This document shows positions 20,712-29,969 of a DNA stretch of 64,000 bases, piece after piece. The DNA is from Phytopythium helicoides (Eukaryota > Oomycota > Peronosporomycetes > Pythiales > Pythiaceae): contig JANFNE010000033.1 of NCBI GenBank assembly GCA_024867545.1, forward strand, positions 588,631-652,630, read 5' to 3'. Within the stretch, counting starts at the first letter, position 1. The number at the start of each line of letters is the position of its first letter. Below the pieces are notes generated by a model. It was not told the origin of the DNA. It was given only the letters and a program-made list of their open reading frames with translations, and made no database searches. The translations under genes were made by a program, and so were the position numbers.

Positions 20712-21361
20712 CCCGGCCTGGAGGCGGCAGCAGCAGGGGAAACCGCGGAATAAGGAGAAAGTGCGGCGAGGGAAAGCGGCGGGAGGGGCCTGCAGATGCG
20801 GTTGGTGCGGCGATGGGGAGGCGGAGGGCGAGGAGGAGAGCGAGGCGAATGGAGGCGGCGGGCGGTGGGCGGCGCCAGCGAGGCCAGCGAGGCGGCCATG
20901 GCGGCCCCATGGGCGGCGGCGTGCGGCTTCAACGTGCCCAGCGTGTCTGGTGATCATCTTGAAGGAGTAGAAATGGATGTTTGGGGTGAAAAGAACTGAT
21001 ATAATGATGATTTGGAGTACGGTAGCGTCTCGTGAAAGTATATATATCCTGTTAGCTCCATACATGACAGGCAATCATAAACCTGAACGGGACGTGAGCA
21101 GGTTGAAGACGACTGCAACGTCGCGAGCTCGTCGAGGGGAGGAAGTAGACATAGTCACGAAGCACTTGCTGCAGGGGTTGATGGAGCGTGACAGCAGGCC
21201 AAGTTAACTCGTTGGTGTAGCGTCTGATAGACCACTCCACCATGCTGCTACAGATAAAAGACGACTCGTCAAAGACCCAGCCAAGAGTGGCTGTGGCAAA
21301 GCGCATCACGAACGCCACCAACACAATATCTTGCATCTAATTGCGATTGACATCAGAGATT
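20712..21361. other. Spacer of inverted repeat A
   Basis: Together with exon 1 and the 5' part of exon 2 of the PH-like gene, this non-repeated DNA separates the two arms. It should hold the promoter of that gene. An AT-rich stretch (GATATAATGATG and TATATATCC) lies near 20998-21052. No other gene was recognised. Confidence 0.4.
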
Positions 21362-21762
21362 CCTATTTCACATGGAGAGACACGACCACCAGCAGCGCCG
21401 CCGCCTTTAGTATCGGAGACAGTGCGCCAAGCAGCCGCAATAGCAGCAGCAGCAATAGCGCTTCGTCCGCCACAGCTCGCGAATGGACCCACCCCACTGG
21501 ACGCAACCTCTCGTCCATGTCACTCTCCTCCTGGATATCCGAGAGCGACCTGGAAGACCGGCGACCCAGCAGACTATCATCCACGCATCAACAACAACAT
21601 CAAGGGCGACGACGTGCAAGCAGCGAGGACGGACGCACCTCCAGCTTCGACTACGAGCAAGCCTTCCCATGGATCTTTCACAACGCGGCCGAGCGGCGCG
21701 TCATCGTCATTACGCGCCAGCGCGCCAATGCAGGCGGCCCTCAAACCGTCTACTTCTTCTGA
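21362..21762 (+). pseudogene. Duplicated 3' fragment of the PH-like gene
   Basis: The plus frame from about 21366 to 21762 repeats the last 130 residues of the 19402-20711 gene (RDTTTSSAAAFSIGDS... to ...VYFF) with about 10 amino-acid differences. It lacks the PH-like domain and any upstream exon. It was carried along by the inverted duplication and has no start codon of its own that gives the native N-terminus. It is most simply a truncated, non-functional copy that is still open. Confidence 0.8.
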
Positions 21763-22520
21763 GTCTCCGACGTCGGCTAGCACTATCCGATACCATTTCT
21801 ACTGACCGAGCTCTTCATTATTGCTTGAACACGATCCCATCTAGCGTATGAGTCTGCCGTCGACCAACAATTCTTGCCTGGCAGGGACTTGAAACAGCTG
21901 CTTACGTGTTTGCGACTCGTATGATAACTGTGCACTGCGCACGGCTAGCAATCAAGATCGATCCCATCTGCCATTTCGCAGAGCACACAAAACATTGGCA
22001 CAGTAATCACAACCCGACAATGTTGGTGCTCCTGCGGTGAGACCCAGGCGATGACTATCCACAAGGGAGCCATCCGGATCGCATTTGGATCGTGCGATTC
22101 ATGCAGACAATAAATCAAGGCAGGAACGTACTGCACAGCCTAGACCGCAGCCGGTCTGTACAGAGCCAAAATGATCATCCACAAGTTCGCCTGATGGGTA
22201 TCGCCGCGCGTCTCGCTCCGCTCGCATCCGATGGGCTCCCGTCACATCACGTAGACCACGGGATCTTGATAACGACGGACAACCTGAGCCCGAACTTGGT
22301 CTCGATTTCGTCCATTTTAACAGCTCCGCGTCATGGATTCTGTTGATAGCGCTGGAGTCGAGACGGATAAGGTTAGTGCAGTGCGACACCGCTGCACGAT
22401 CCGCAGTACAGCCGATTGAATTGAGGCAGGAATCGCCTCGCTCATCATCTCGCACTATGCAGCCAGCTCGATCTATTCAGCCTCTCATTCTGCAATTCGC
22501 TACCAACCCCATAAGCAGCG
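21763..22520. other. Upstream region of feruloyl esterase A2
   Basis: This is the inverted counterpart of 18644-19401, with several small indels (for example an extra stretch after GTACTGCACAGCC near 22140). No gene was recognised. Confidence 0.45.
22484..22500 (+). promoter_or_regulatory. Oomycete-type initiator upstream of esterase A2
   Basis: CTCATTCTGCAATTCGC lies about 20 bp before the ATG at 22521 and follows the oomycete initiator pattern. It is conserved between both arms although the surrounding flank has diverged. Confidence 0.5.
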
Positions 22521-24359
22521 ATGAAGCTCTTCAAGCCAACCGTCTTCGCGGTGCTCATCGGAGCGGCCACTGCCGTCTCCTGCTCCGTCGACCTGGCTTC
22601 CTCCGTTGGAAACGAAGCCGACTCGACGACATCAACAACGACTAGTCTGACGTCGACTGCAAGCAGTGAGGCGTCGGCGTCGTCCACCGACGGCAGCAGT
22701 GCCGTGACGCTGGGAGTTGTGGCACCCATCGTCGACTGCTCCGACCTTCTCTCCGTCAACATCACCGACATTGGCGGCTCCGGCAGCAACATCACCGCCG
22801 CGGCCGTGTCCACCAGTGATGGCATCGACTTTTGCATCGTCACGGGAACCGTGCCGCCAGCGATGAGCTGGGAAGTCATGCTGCCGGTCTCGACGTGGAC
22901 CCAGCGATACATGCAGATCGGCTGCGGCGGTCTCTGTGGCACCATCAGCACGTCTGCTGGTGCATCCAGCGGCAACGAAGACATCGCGAACGGCAACTTT
23001 GTGCTCGGTGCCACGGACATGGACGGTGGTACCAGCGGCACGTTCGGTCTCGATGAGGACAAGCGCATCGAGTTCGCCTACCTCGCGCAGCACCAGACAG
23101 CCGAGATCGCCAAGGCACTCATCAAGGCGTACTACGGTCAGGAGCAAGCGTACGCGTACTTCAACGGCTGCTCGGACGGCGGTCGCGAGGCTGTCATGGA
23201 GGCGCTGCGTTACCCGGACGACTTCGACGGCATCATCGCCGGTGCTCCCGCCATGCTCTTCTCGCTCCAGAACAGCTTCCACCACGGCTGGCTCGCGGTC
23301 AGCAACACGAACGAGGACGGCACGCACATTGTGCTCAGCGACCGCCTCGAGATCCTTCACGATGCCGTGGTTGATGCCTGTGATGCGTTGGACGGCATGG
23401 AAGACGGTCTGCTTACGGACCCTCGCCTCTGTAGCTTTGACGTGACGACCATCGAGTGTGCCAGCGATGCGACGGACAACTCGACGTGCTTGACCACCGC
23501 CGAGGTCGAGGCCATCGTCAAGTTCTACAGCGGCCCGATCGACACGGACAGCGGCGAGCACCTGACGGTGGGCGAGGTGCAGTACAGCTCGGAGCTCGGC
23601 TGGTCGGGCGTGTTTGTTGGTGAGACCGCGACGACCGACATCATGAGCACGAACGTGGCGCTCAGCTGCATCAAGTACTTGATCCTGGAAGACTACCCCG
23701 GTGAGAACTTCACGCTGTCGGACTTTGCCTTTGAGAACTCGTCCATCGACCTGGTTCGTCCTCGCCACCCTCTGCTCGACTCGGTCAGCGCCGACCTGTC
23801 GGCCTTCTACGAGGCCGGCCGCAAGCTCATCCTCTGGCACGGCTGGGCAGACCCGCAGATCTCCCCCAGGACGACCATCGCGTACTATGAGGCGCTGCAG
23901 AACAACATGGGCGAGGACGTTGTCGACGACTTTGTGCGCATGTACCTGCTCCCTGGTGTCTACCACTGCGGTGACGGTGAGGGTCCGTCGGCCATCGACC
24001 TCGTGTCGCCCATCATGAACTGGGTCGAGGGCGGTGAGGCGCCGTACGATGTCCTGACGAGCTCGGACACGAGCACGAGCTCGAGTTCGTTCGGTCAGTG
24101 GGCCAGCGAGAGCGGCTCGGGTCGCCGCCTCGCCAAGCAGGCGTCCGAGTCGAGCGAGACCTCGACCTCGACCTCCGGATCGACGTCGTCCACCGTCACG
24201 CGTCCCGTGTACCCGTACCCGCTGATCGCCAAGTACATCGGCACGGGCGACATCAACGACGCGGCCAACTTCGAGGCCGGCGAGCCGCTGTACACCAACA
24301 AGACGGCCTACTGGCTTGCCCAGGACTTCTTCAACCCGTACACGCCTATCGAGGGTTGA
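22521..24359 (+). CDS. Secreted feruloyl esterase / tannase family, copy A2
   Basis: This 612-residue intronless protein has the same architecture as copy A1: signal peptide, Ser/Thr linker, GCSDGG nucleophile, WADPQ acid and YHCGDGEG base, so it should be active. Relative to A1 it has one extra residue in the first linker. The differences cluster in the signal peptide/linker and in the C-terminal Ser-rich linker, and residues about 60-520 differ at only two sites seen (D/N after EALQ, L/I after PSA). It is transcribed divergently from A1. The substrate is inferred from the family only; ferulate and gallate esters are the usual options. Confidence 0.92.
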   Translation: MKLFKPTVFAVLIGAATAVSCSVDLASSVGNEADSTTSTTTSLTSTASSEASASSTDGSSAVTLGVVAPIVDCSDLLSVNITDIGGSGSNITAAAVSTSDGIDFCIVTGTVPPAMSWEVMLPVSTWTQRYMQIGCGGLCGTISTSAGASSGNEDIANGNFVLGATDMDGGTSGTFGLDEDKRIEFAYLAQHQTAEIAKALIKAYYGQEQAYAYFNGCSDGGREAVMEALRYPDDFDGIIAGAPAMLFSLQNSFHHGWLAVSNTNEDGTHIVLSDRLEILHDAVVDACDALDGMEDGLLTDPRLCSFDVTTIECASDATDNSTCLTTAEVEAIVKFYSGPIDTDSGEHLTVGEVQYSSELGWSGVFVGETATTDIMSTNVALSCIKYLILEDYPGENFTLSDFAFENSSIDLVRPRHPLLDSVSADLSAFYEAGRKLILWHGWADPQISPRTTIAYYEALQNNMGEDVVDDFVRMYLLPGVYHCGDGEGPSAIDLVSPIMNWVEGGEAPYDVLTSSDTSTSSSSFGQWASESGSGRRLAKQASESSETSTSTSGSTSSTVTRPVYPYPLIAKYIGTGDINDAANFEAGEPLYTNKTAYWLAQDFFNPYTPIEG

Positions 24360-24821
24360 GCTGTTGCGTTGGTTGGGCGTTGAGGTCTCACCTGTGGGAG
24401 TGTAGAGAGAGAGCGTCACGGGAGGGCGCGGCAACCATGCTGAGTAAGTAGCGTAGACGGCGGGGTTCCCATCGGTCGTTGCATAGTGTTGTCGATTGCA
24501 ACCCGATGGTAATGCATTGTCGATAGCAATCCGCTGGTTAATGACGTTGTCATGAGCATACTGTTCCGTTGAGATGCTGACTATGCCAGCAGCATTGATC
24601 CCGCGTTCGCGTTCATGGTGACGGCCCAGACCTCGCATCGATTGGCGTCGCGTTGACACAGCTCCCGCGACCTGATGACGCTGGCGGGCGCCGCATGTCG
24701 GTCGCTCGGTTGAAGCGCGCGTGGCATACAAAGCGCAAGATATCGTCGGCGCCATACAAACGGCAGGGGCGCCGCCACCCATCACGGCCATACAAAAGAA
24801 GGGGGCGGGCGACCGGAGAAG
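24360..24821. other. Intergenic region with the outer end of inverted-repeat arm A2
   Basis: Positions 24360-24657 mirror 16511-16807. Beyond that, the 24658-24821 segment is unique and should contain the promoter of the porin gene. No other gene was recognised. Confidence 0.4.
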
Positions 24822-25866
24822 ATGGCGCGGCGCGCGGCCTCGGGGCTCAGCAGCTGCCTGTACCAGGACTTCCTGGACGAGCGCACGGCGCTGCGCGAGC
24901 CGCTGGAGCCGAGCAGCCACTCGCGCCACGCCGTGTCGCTGCGCGCCGTGACGCCCGCGGGCACGGCGCTCGGGCTGCAGACGCAGGTGGTGTCGCCCTT
25001 CTTCCGCGCGGCCGTCAAGCGCGGCGTGGCCTCGGCGCTCGTGTGCGAGAGCCAGCTCAACTCGATGATCACCACGAGCCTGCGCCTGAGCTCGGAGCGA
25101 CACCTCGAGCTGCTCGCGCACCTGCGCGCCAGCGACCGCGTGCGCCTCACGCTCGAGGCGCACGAGTCGGCCACCGACAAGACGCCCGCCAGCTTCGCGC
25201 GCATCGGCTGCGACTACAAGAGCGACGCGCTCTTCGCAGGCGCCAAGATCGACGCCGTCAACGGCCCCACGCTCGAGACCACGTTCGGCGCGGCCGCGGG
25301 GGTGAGATGGAGAGGCACTGACCGAACGAGGCGAGCTGCTGCTGACCGATTCGTGGTGCATGCAGGACGTGGCAGTGGCGGTCATCGGCGCCTACGACGT
25401 GGGGCTCGACCACAGCGACCGCTTGGGTCGCTTCACGACGCTCAATGTGGCCGCCAGCTACGAGCACCAGGACCTCACGGCGCTGCTGCAAGTGTACGTC
25501 CCTCCTGCCTGATAGAGTACTAGGGGGAGACAACAGGGAACTCACGCCGCAGTGTGGATGGACAGTAACGACAAGGGCCGGCTCGTGCGGCTGGACGTGA
25601 CGCAGGCGCTGCTGCCGGAGCTGCTGGTCGGCTCGGACTTCCAGTTCGACCGGCGGAAAGACAAGAACACGCTGCGCATCCGCGCCAAGTACGCCGTGAA
25701 TGACAAGGAGTCGATCGCGAGCTCCCTCGGGTCGGACGGCATCCTGGTCGGTGCCTACGAGTGGCGCACGTCGGCGCACCTCAAGACGCGCGTGTCGGCG
25801 CAGATGGACATGCGGCACTACGACAGCGACGCGCACCACCTCGGTGTGTCCATAGAGATCAGCTGA
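24822..25866 (+). CDS. VDAC-like mitochondrial outer-membrane porin, three exons
   Basis: Exons 24822-25301, 25366-25491 and about 25537-25866 give 311 residues. The sequence is built of alternating amphipathic strands throughout. It ends in a series that fits the VDAC C-terminal strands (LRIRAKYAVND..., ILVGAYEWRTSAHLKTRVSAQ, HLGVSIEIS). VDAC forms the 19-strand barrel that passes metabolites across the mitochondrial outer membrane. Intron 1 (64 bp) has a GTGAGA donor and GCTGAC branch site. The second junction is uncertain: the nearer acceptor CAG at 25552 leaves the frame out of phase, so CAG at 25536 is used, giving a 45-bp intron. No cleavable leader is present, as expected for this family. 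Assignment rests on overall pattern rather than a short motif. Confidence 0.68.
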
Positions 25867-26081
25867 GCGAAGCAGCGCAGACGACTACCCACACCACAAC
25901 ACAGCACAAGCGAGCAGCAGACATATATATCCATCCAGCAATCCGACCCCGTGAGAGTTCTGTAGCTCGCTACAGCCAGGAAATCAGAACAGTAAGTAGG
26001 CAGCAGCTAGAGGCAAGCAATGCAAGCAAGCACGCAGGTTCCATCAGCGCTCGTACCATTGATATAGGCTGTCCGGCCGCC

Positions 26082-28658
26082 TCACTTTGCAAAGATGACC
26101 GTGTCGCGCTTGGATCGAGCAATGACGTTGCCCTTGTCGTCGCGCACGCCCGGTGCTGCCTTGGCAGATGGGTGGTTCGCGAGCTCAGATGGCACGGGCA
26201 TATCCGTCGCTGCCAGGTACTGCTTTAGATCATACATGATCTCCTCGTCTCCGTCCGTGAGGAAAGAGATGGCAATACCCTCCTTGCCAGCACGACCCGT
26301 GCGACCAATGCGATGCGTGTAGTTCTGGATCTTGGACGGCAGGTCGTAATTGACGACGTGTGTCACATCCGGGATGTCGAGACCACGACCAGCCACGTCC
26401 GTCGCCACGAGCACATCACAGAATCCTTCACGGAAGCCCTTGAGACTCTCTTCACGCTGGTCCTGAGATTTGCCACCGTGCAAAATGGTTGCGCGGAAGC
26501 CCTCGTTCGATACCGCCTTGTACACCATGTCACACTCCTTCTTGATGTTGACGAACACAATCACCTTCTGTCCGTCCACCACACGCTCCTTGCGTGAGCG
26601 CGGCTGGCCGCTCAAGATCTCGCGCAGCGTCTCCATGAGCTTATCCTTCTTCTTGGACGGCTTCATGAACAGCACGCGCTGGTCAATGCGCTTGTTCTTG
26701 CCCGACTCCTCGTCACCGATCTTGACAATTGCAGGGTGGCGTAGGAAGGTCTTGGCAAGCCGCTCGACCTCGGGCGGCATCGTCGCACTAAACATGCTCG
26801 TCACGCGGAAATTGTGCAGCTGACCACGCGTCCTCGCTACAAGCGAGAGTTGCTGCTCCATCTCCTCCTCGTTTTCCGACTTGAGCAGTGAGCCCATGTT
26901 CTCCAGCACGGCCACAACTTGCGGCTCGAAACCCATGTCAATCATTCGATCAGCTTCATCAAGCACCACGTAGTTGCACTGGTTCAACACTAGGTAGTGG
27001 TTCTCAAGACAGTCCATCAGACGACCAGGGGTGCCAATAATCACATCAACACCCTCACGGAGCCGAAAGCCTGGTCTTCAATGCTTTGTCCACCCACGAC
27101 GGAAAGCGTTCGAAGAACAGAGCCCTCCCGCTCCGGCATAGCGCCTAAACTCGTGAACTTGGACAGCTTGATCGTCTCTTGTTCAATCTGCAGCGCCAGT
27201 TCTCGCGTCGGTGCCATGACCAATGCCAACGGTCCTTGCTCGCCAGTGCGAGCAATCATGGAAGCCGGCAACTGATACAAATACGCAATGATCGGAATCA
27301 TGAACGCTGCGGTCTTTCCGGAACCCGTCTCGGCGATACCGATGATATCGCGGCGCTGAAGACCGATCGGGATAGCCTGCATCTGAATTGGCGATGGACG
27401 CTCAAAGCCCAGCTCCTGAATCGCCTTAAAGACCGCCTCTGGGAGACCTTCTGCCTCTGTCCACTTGCGCAGCGGATTCGGCGCCTTGCCACCCTTAAGA
27501 GTGATATCAAAGTCCTCGCGGAAGATGCGCCAGTCACGCTCCTTCATGTCCTCCAGCGGCTTTTCAGACCAGTGTGTCCCCATTGTCTGTGCCTCACGAT
27601 CAGCGAGCTCGCGGATGCGGTTACGCTCCTGTGCTTGCATATCCCGGATCGCGCGCTCGCGCTCCTGCTGACGGGCTGTAATCTCTTCCTTGGACAGCTC
27701 GCTGTTCATCTCGTCCGCAGCTTGCAGCTCGCGCTGGCGCTTTTCACTTAGCTCGTTCAGGAACGTGTTGTGCTTGCGCTGCTCGCGCATGTCGACGCCC
27801 GCTCGGTACCCGCGGCCGAAGAGGAGGTTGACGTCCATCCGCTTGGCATACAGCGGGTTCAAGTCGGCGGACGTGTCCTCACTCGCCTCCCAATCGAAGC
27901 GGAAGATCTTGGAGAACTTTTCGCTCGCCTTGACGACCTTCTTCTTGCTCGGCTTTTTGCCCAGATACTGATCCTTGATCGCCTGGAGTGCCTTCTCCTC
28001 GTTGCGATCGCGAGAAGCAGCCGACGTCGCAGTCGCCGCATCTCGAGGCGCGTCCTTGCTGTCACGAGTCGAGTTGTTTCCTCGCGAGCGGGTGGCTTCT
28101 GGCGCATTCCGTCCGCGGCTGCTGGACTCGCGCTGGCGCTGCAGGAACTGCCGGCGCGCGTCCTCGGCGGCCTTGCGCTGCTTCTCCATCTGTCCACGCA
28201 GGTTTCCGGTCAGCATCAGTCCTTTTCAATAACGAGCGATCCCACCGCGCGCACCTCCAGGCGCTTCTGCTCGAGCCTCGCGAGCGCCTCCTGCTGGCGT
28301 TGCGCCTTGGAGCGGAACGCGACCTTGGGCAGCTCTCCGTTCTGCGCTTCGCCTCCCCCGCCGCCCTCTCCGTCGATCTTGAGCGACGCCTTCTGCCCGC
28401 CGCCGCCTCGCTCTTCTCCTCCTTCTCGCGCTTCTCCGCCTGCTGCTGGCGCTCGGCCGCGCGCTTGGCGGCGCGCTCCTCCGCCAGCCGCGCGATCTCC
28501 GCCACGCGCTCGGCCTCGCGCCGCTCCCGCTCGCCCAACTCGCGCGCGCCGCTGCGGCTGCGGCTGCGGCTTCTCCTGCGTCTCGAGGCGTCGGGGCGGC
28601 GGCCGCGGCGCTCGGCCGAGCGCGAGCGCGACGGCGAGCGGCGGCGCTTGCGCTCCAT
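26082..28658 (-). CDS. PRP28: PRP28/DDX23 spliceosomal DEAD-box helicase (two single-base frame breaks)
   Basis: Exon 1 is 28658-28255 and exon 2 is 28189-26082, joined over a 65-bp intron. The N-terminus is an Arg/Ser-rich domain (RRRSRSRSRS). Then come the PRP28-specific DWEASEDTSADLNPLYAKR and the DEAD-box core: AETGSGKT, PTRELA, GTPGRL, DEADRMIDMGF, SATMPPEVERLA, LVATDVAGRGLDIPDV and HRIGRTGRAGK. PRP28/DDX23 drives exchange of U1 for U6 snRNA at the 5' splice site. Two breaks interrupt the frame. One base appears missing in the GC-run at about 28391-28410. Another is missing at about 27065, where the conserved FRLR reads as FGSV unless one C is restored. The gene is essential in other eukaryotes, so these are probably sequence errors rather than inactivation. 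Neighbours are unrelated. Confidence 0.88.
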
Positions 28659-29132
28659 GATGTTGGGCGTTGGTGGTTAACGGATGCGGGTGGGGGTGTG
28701 GTTATTGATTTGGTATACACGCGGCTTTCGCAAAAGGAGGTACATTGCGACGGTGGTATCACGTGAGCCCGACGATGCCACGGCAGCTCGGAGATCGCTG
28801 AAGCTGTTGACAAATCCGCCATCTGATAACGAGTTACTCACTGGACGAATCCTGGGCTTGATGAGCGATCCGTATTGCTCAAACGCGCGGCTCGTGCCGG
28901 CGGTGAATGGGCACTCCGGATCTTGAGATGGGCCATGCTTCACGCTAGCCGGAGCTCGCATCTGAGTTCGTCCACACTGACGGAGACCGACTCATCAGCT
29001 CCTGCTGGTGGCGCCAACGCTGTAGACGACGAGCAATCGCGATCCATCGGACAGAGAGAGAGAGCTCATTCCCAAATTGGCCGTCTTCCCCTCACAAGCC
29101 TCTCCAGCTCCAGCTCCAGCTCCACGACCAAG
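28659..29132. other. Divergent intergenic region between PRP28 and the protease
   Basis: About 470 bp hold the two promoters. An upstream in-frame extension of the protease frame back to 28875 exists, but it would bury the signal peptide. No other gene was recognised. Confidence 0.4.
29064..29080 (+). promoter_or_regulatory. Oomycete-type initiator of the protease gene
   Basis: GCTCATTCCCAAATTGG matches the GCTCATTYYNCAWTTT consensus at nearly every position. It lies about 53 bp before the protease ATG, right after a GA-rich tract. It is the clearest initiator in the window. Confidence 0.6.
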
Positions 29133-29954
29133 ATGAAGGTCTTCGCCACCGCCCTGAGCGTCGCGGCTGCCGTCATGGCCAGCTCGGCCGCCGCCGACCC
29201 ACTCACCGTCGACGAGTACCTCGCGCTCTCGAGCAACTCGACCGAGGCCACGGGCTCGATCGATACGCTCATCCTCGGCGGCACCACCGTCCCAATCGGA
29301 GACAAGACCTACACGGTCGGCATCCGAGACACCGCGGCCGGCACTGACTTCTGCGGTGGCACCCTCATCACGTCCAAGCACGTGCTCACGGCCGCGCACT
29401 GCTACGGCGACATCGCCTACGTGTCGGTTGGCACGCACTACACGAGCGGCACCAAGGACGGTGAGCAGATCAAGGTCAAGAAGCAGACCAAGCACCCGAG
29501 CAACGTCGCCAAGACGTACTCGTACGACTTCCTCGTGCTCGAGCTCGAGAAGGCGAGCACGTTCACGCCCGTGGCACTGGCTGCGGCCGACGACTCAGAC
29601 TACGTCGTGGGAGCCACTGCCACTGTCATGGGATGGGGCGTCACCACCGAGGATGGCAACCAGCCGACGGTGCTCAAGCGCGTGGACGTGCCGATCGTGA
29701 GCGACTCGGCGTGTGCCAAGGTTCTGGACATCGACAGCTCCATGCTGTGCGCGGGCGGCAAGGCCAACAAGGACTCGTGCCAGGGCGACTCGGGTGGCCC
29801 GCTCATCATCGAGGGCGACTCGGAGGACACGCTGATCGGCGTTGTGAGCTGGGGTGATGGCTGCGGCCACGCTGGCTACCCTGGTGTCTACGGCCGCGTG
29901 TCGAAGGTCCGCTCGTGGCTCGAGTCGGTGGCCCCGGGTGTCACCTTCCGCTAA
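29133..29954 (+). CDS. Secreted trypsin-like serine protease
   Basis: This 273-residue intronless protein has a signal peptide (about 1-21), a short propeptide and a chymotrypsin-fold domain. The triad is complete: H89 in LTAAHC, D132 in YDFLVLEL and S220 in GDSGGP. D214, six residues before Ser, predicts trypsin-like cleavage after Arg or Lys. The mature N-terminus is probably ILGG (47-50), matching the IVGG activation site. Oomycete glucanase-inhibitor proteins share this fold but lack the triad; this one is therefore a likely active protease. The ATG at 29133 is chosen because it starts the signal peptide and lies just after the initiator element. Confidence 0.92.
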   Translation: MKVFATALSVAAAVMASSAAADPLTVDEYLALSSNSTEATGSIDTLILGGTTVPIGDKTYTVGIRDTAAGTDFCGGTLITSKHVLTAAHCYGDIAYVSVGTHYTSGTKDGEQIKVKKQTKHPSNVAKTYSYDFLVLELEKASTFTPVALAAADDSDYVVGATATVMGWGVTTEDGNQPTVLKRVDVPIVSDSACAKVLDIDSSMLCAGGKANKDSCQGDSGGPLIIEGDSEDTLIGVVSWGDGCGHAGYPGVYGRVSKVRSWLESVAPGVTFR

Positions 29955-29969
29955 ATGCAGCACGTCAAG

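Larger units (their letters stand above)
21366..24657. repeat. Inverted-repeat arm A2 (partner 16511-19804)
   Basis: This is the mirror copy of arm A1. The junction inside is at TTTCACATGGAGAGACACG (near 21366), where A1 continues into PH-gene coding sequence. The outside match ends at about 24657 (GCGTCGCGTTGA). The two arms are separated by about 1.56 kb. Confidence 0.85.

Noticed and set aside
19402..20910. Starting the PH-like protein at 20910 in a single exon
   Set aside because: The first 85 residues of that version are Pro/Arg/Leu-rich nonsense. Splicing 20711-20653 to 20599 gives a continuous PH-like beginning.
22632..25385. 917-residue minus-strand open frame across esterase A2 and the porin gene
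   Set aside because: It is the antisense shadow of GC-rich coding sequence. The plus strand carries full catalytic motifs and a signal peptide, and the antisense protein is Arg/Val/His-rich without domains. The same kind of shadow occurs opposite all four esterases.
28875..29132. N-terminal extension of the protease frame (86 extra residues)
   Set aside because: It is open by chance. The ATG at 29133 starts a signal peptide and sits after the initiator, and the extension has no domain.
29133..29954. Glucanase-inhibitor protein identity for the trypsin-like gene
   Set aside because: Oomycete glucanase inhibitors have lost catalytic-triad residues; here His89, Asp132 and Ser220 are all present.
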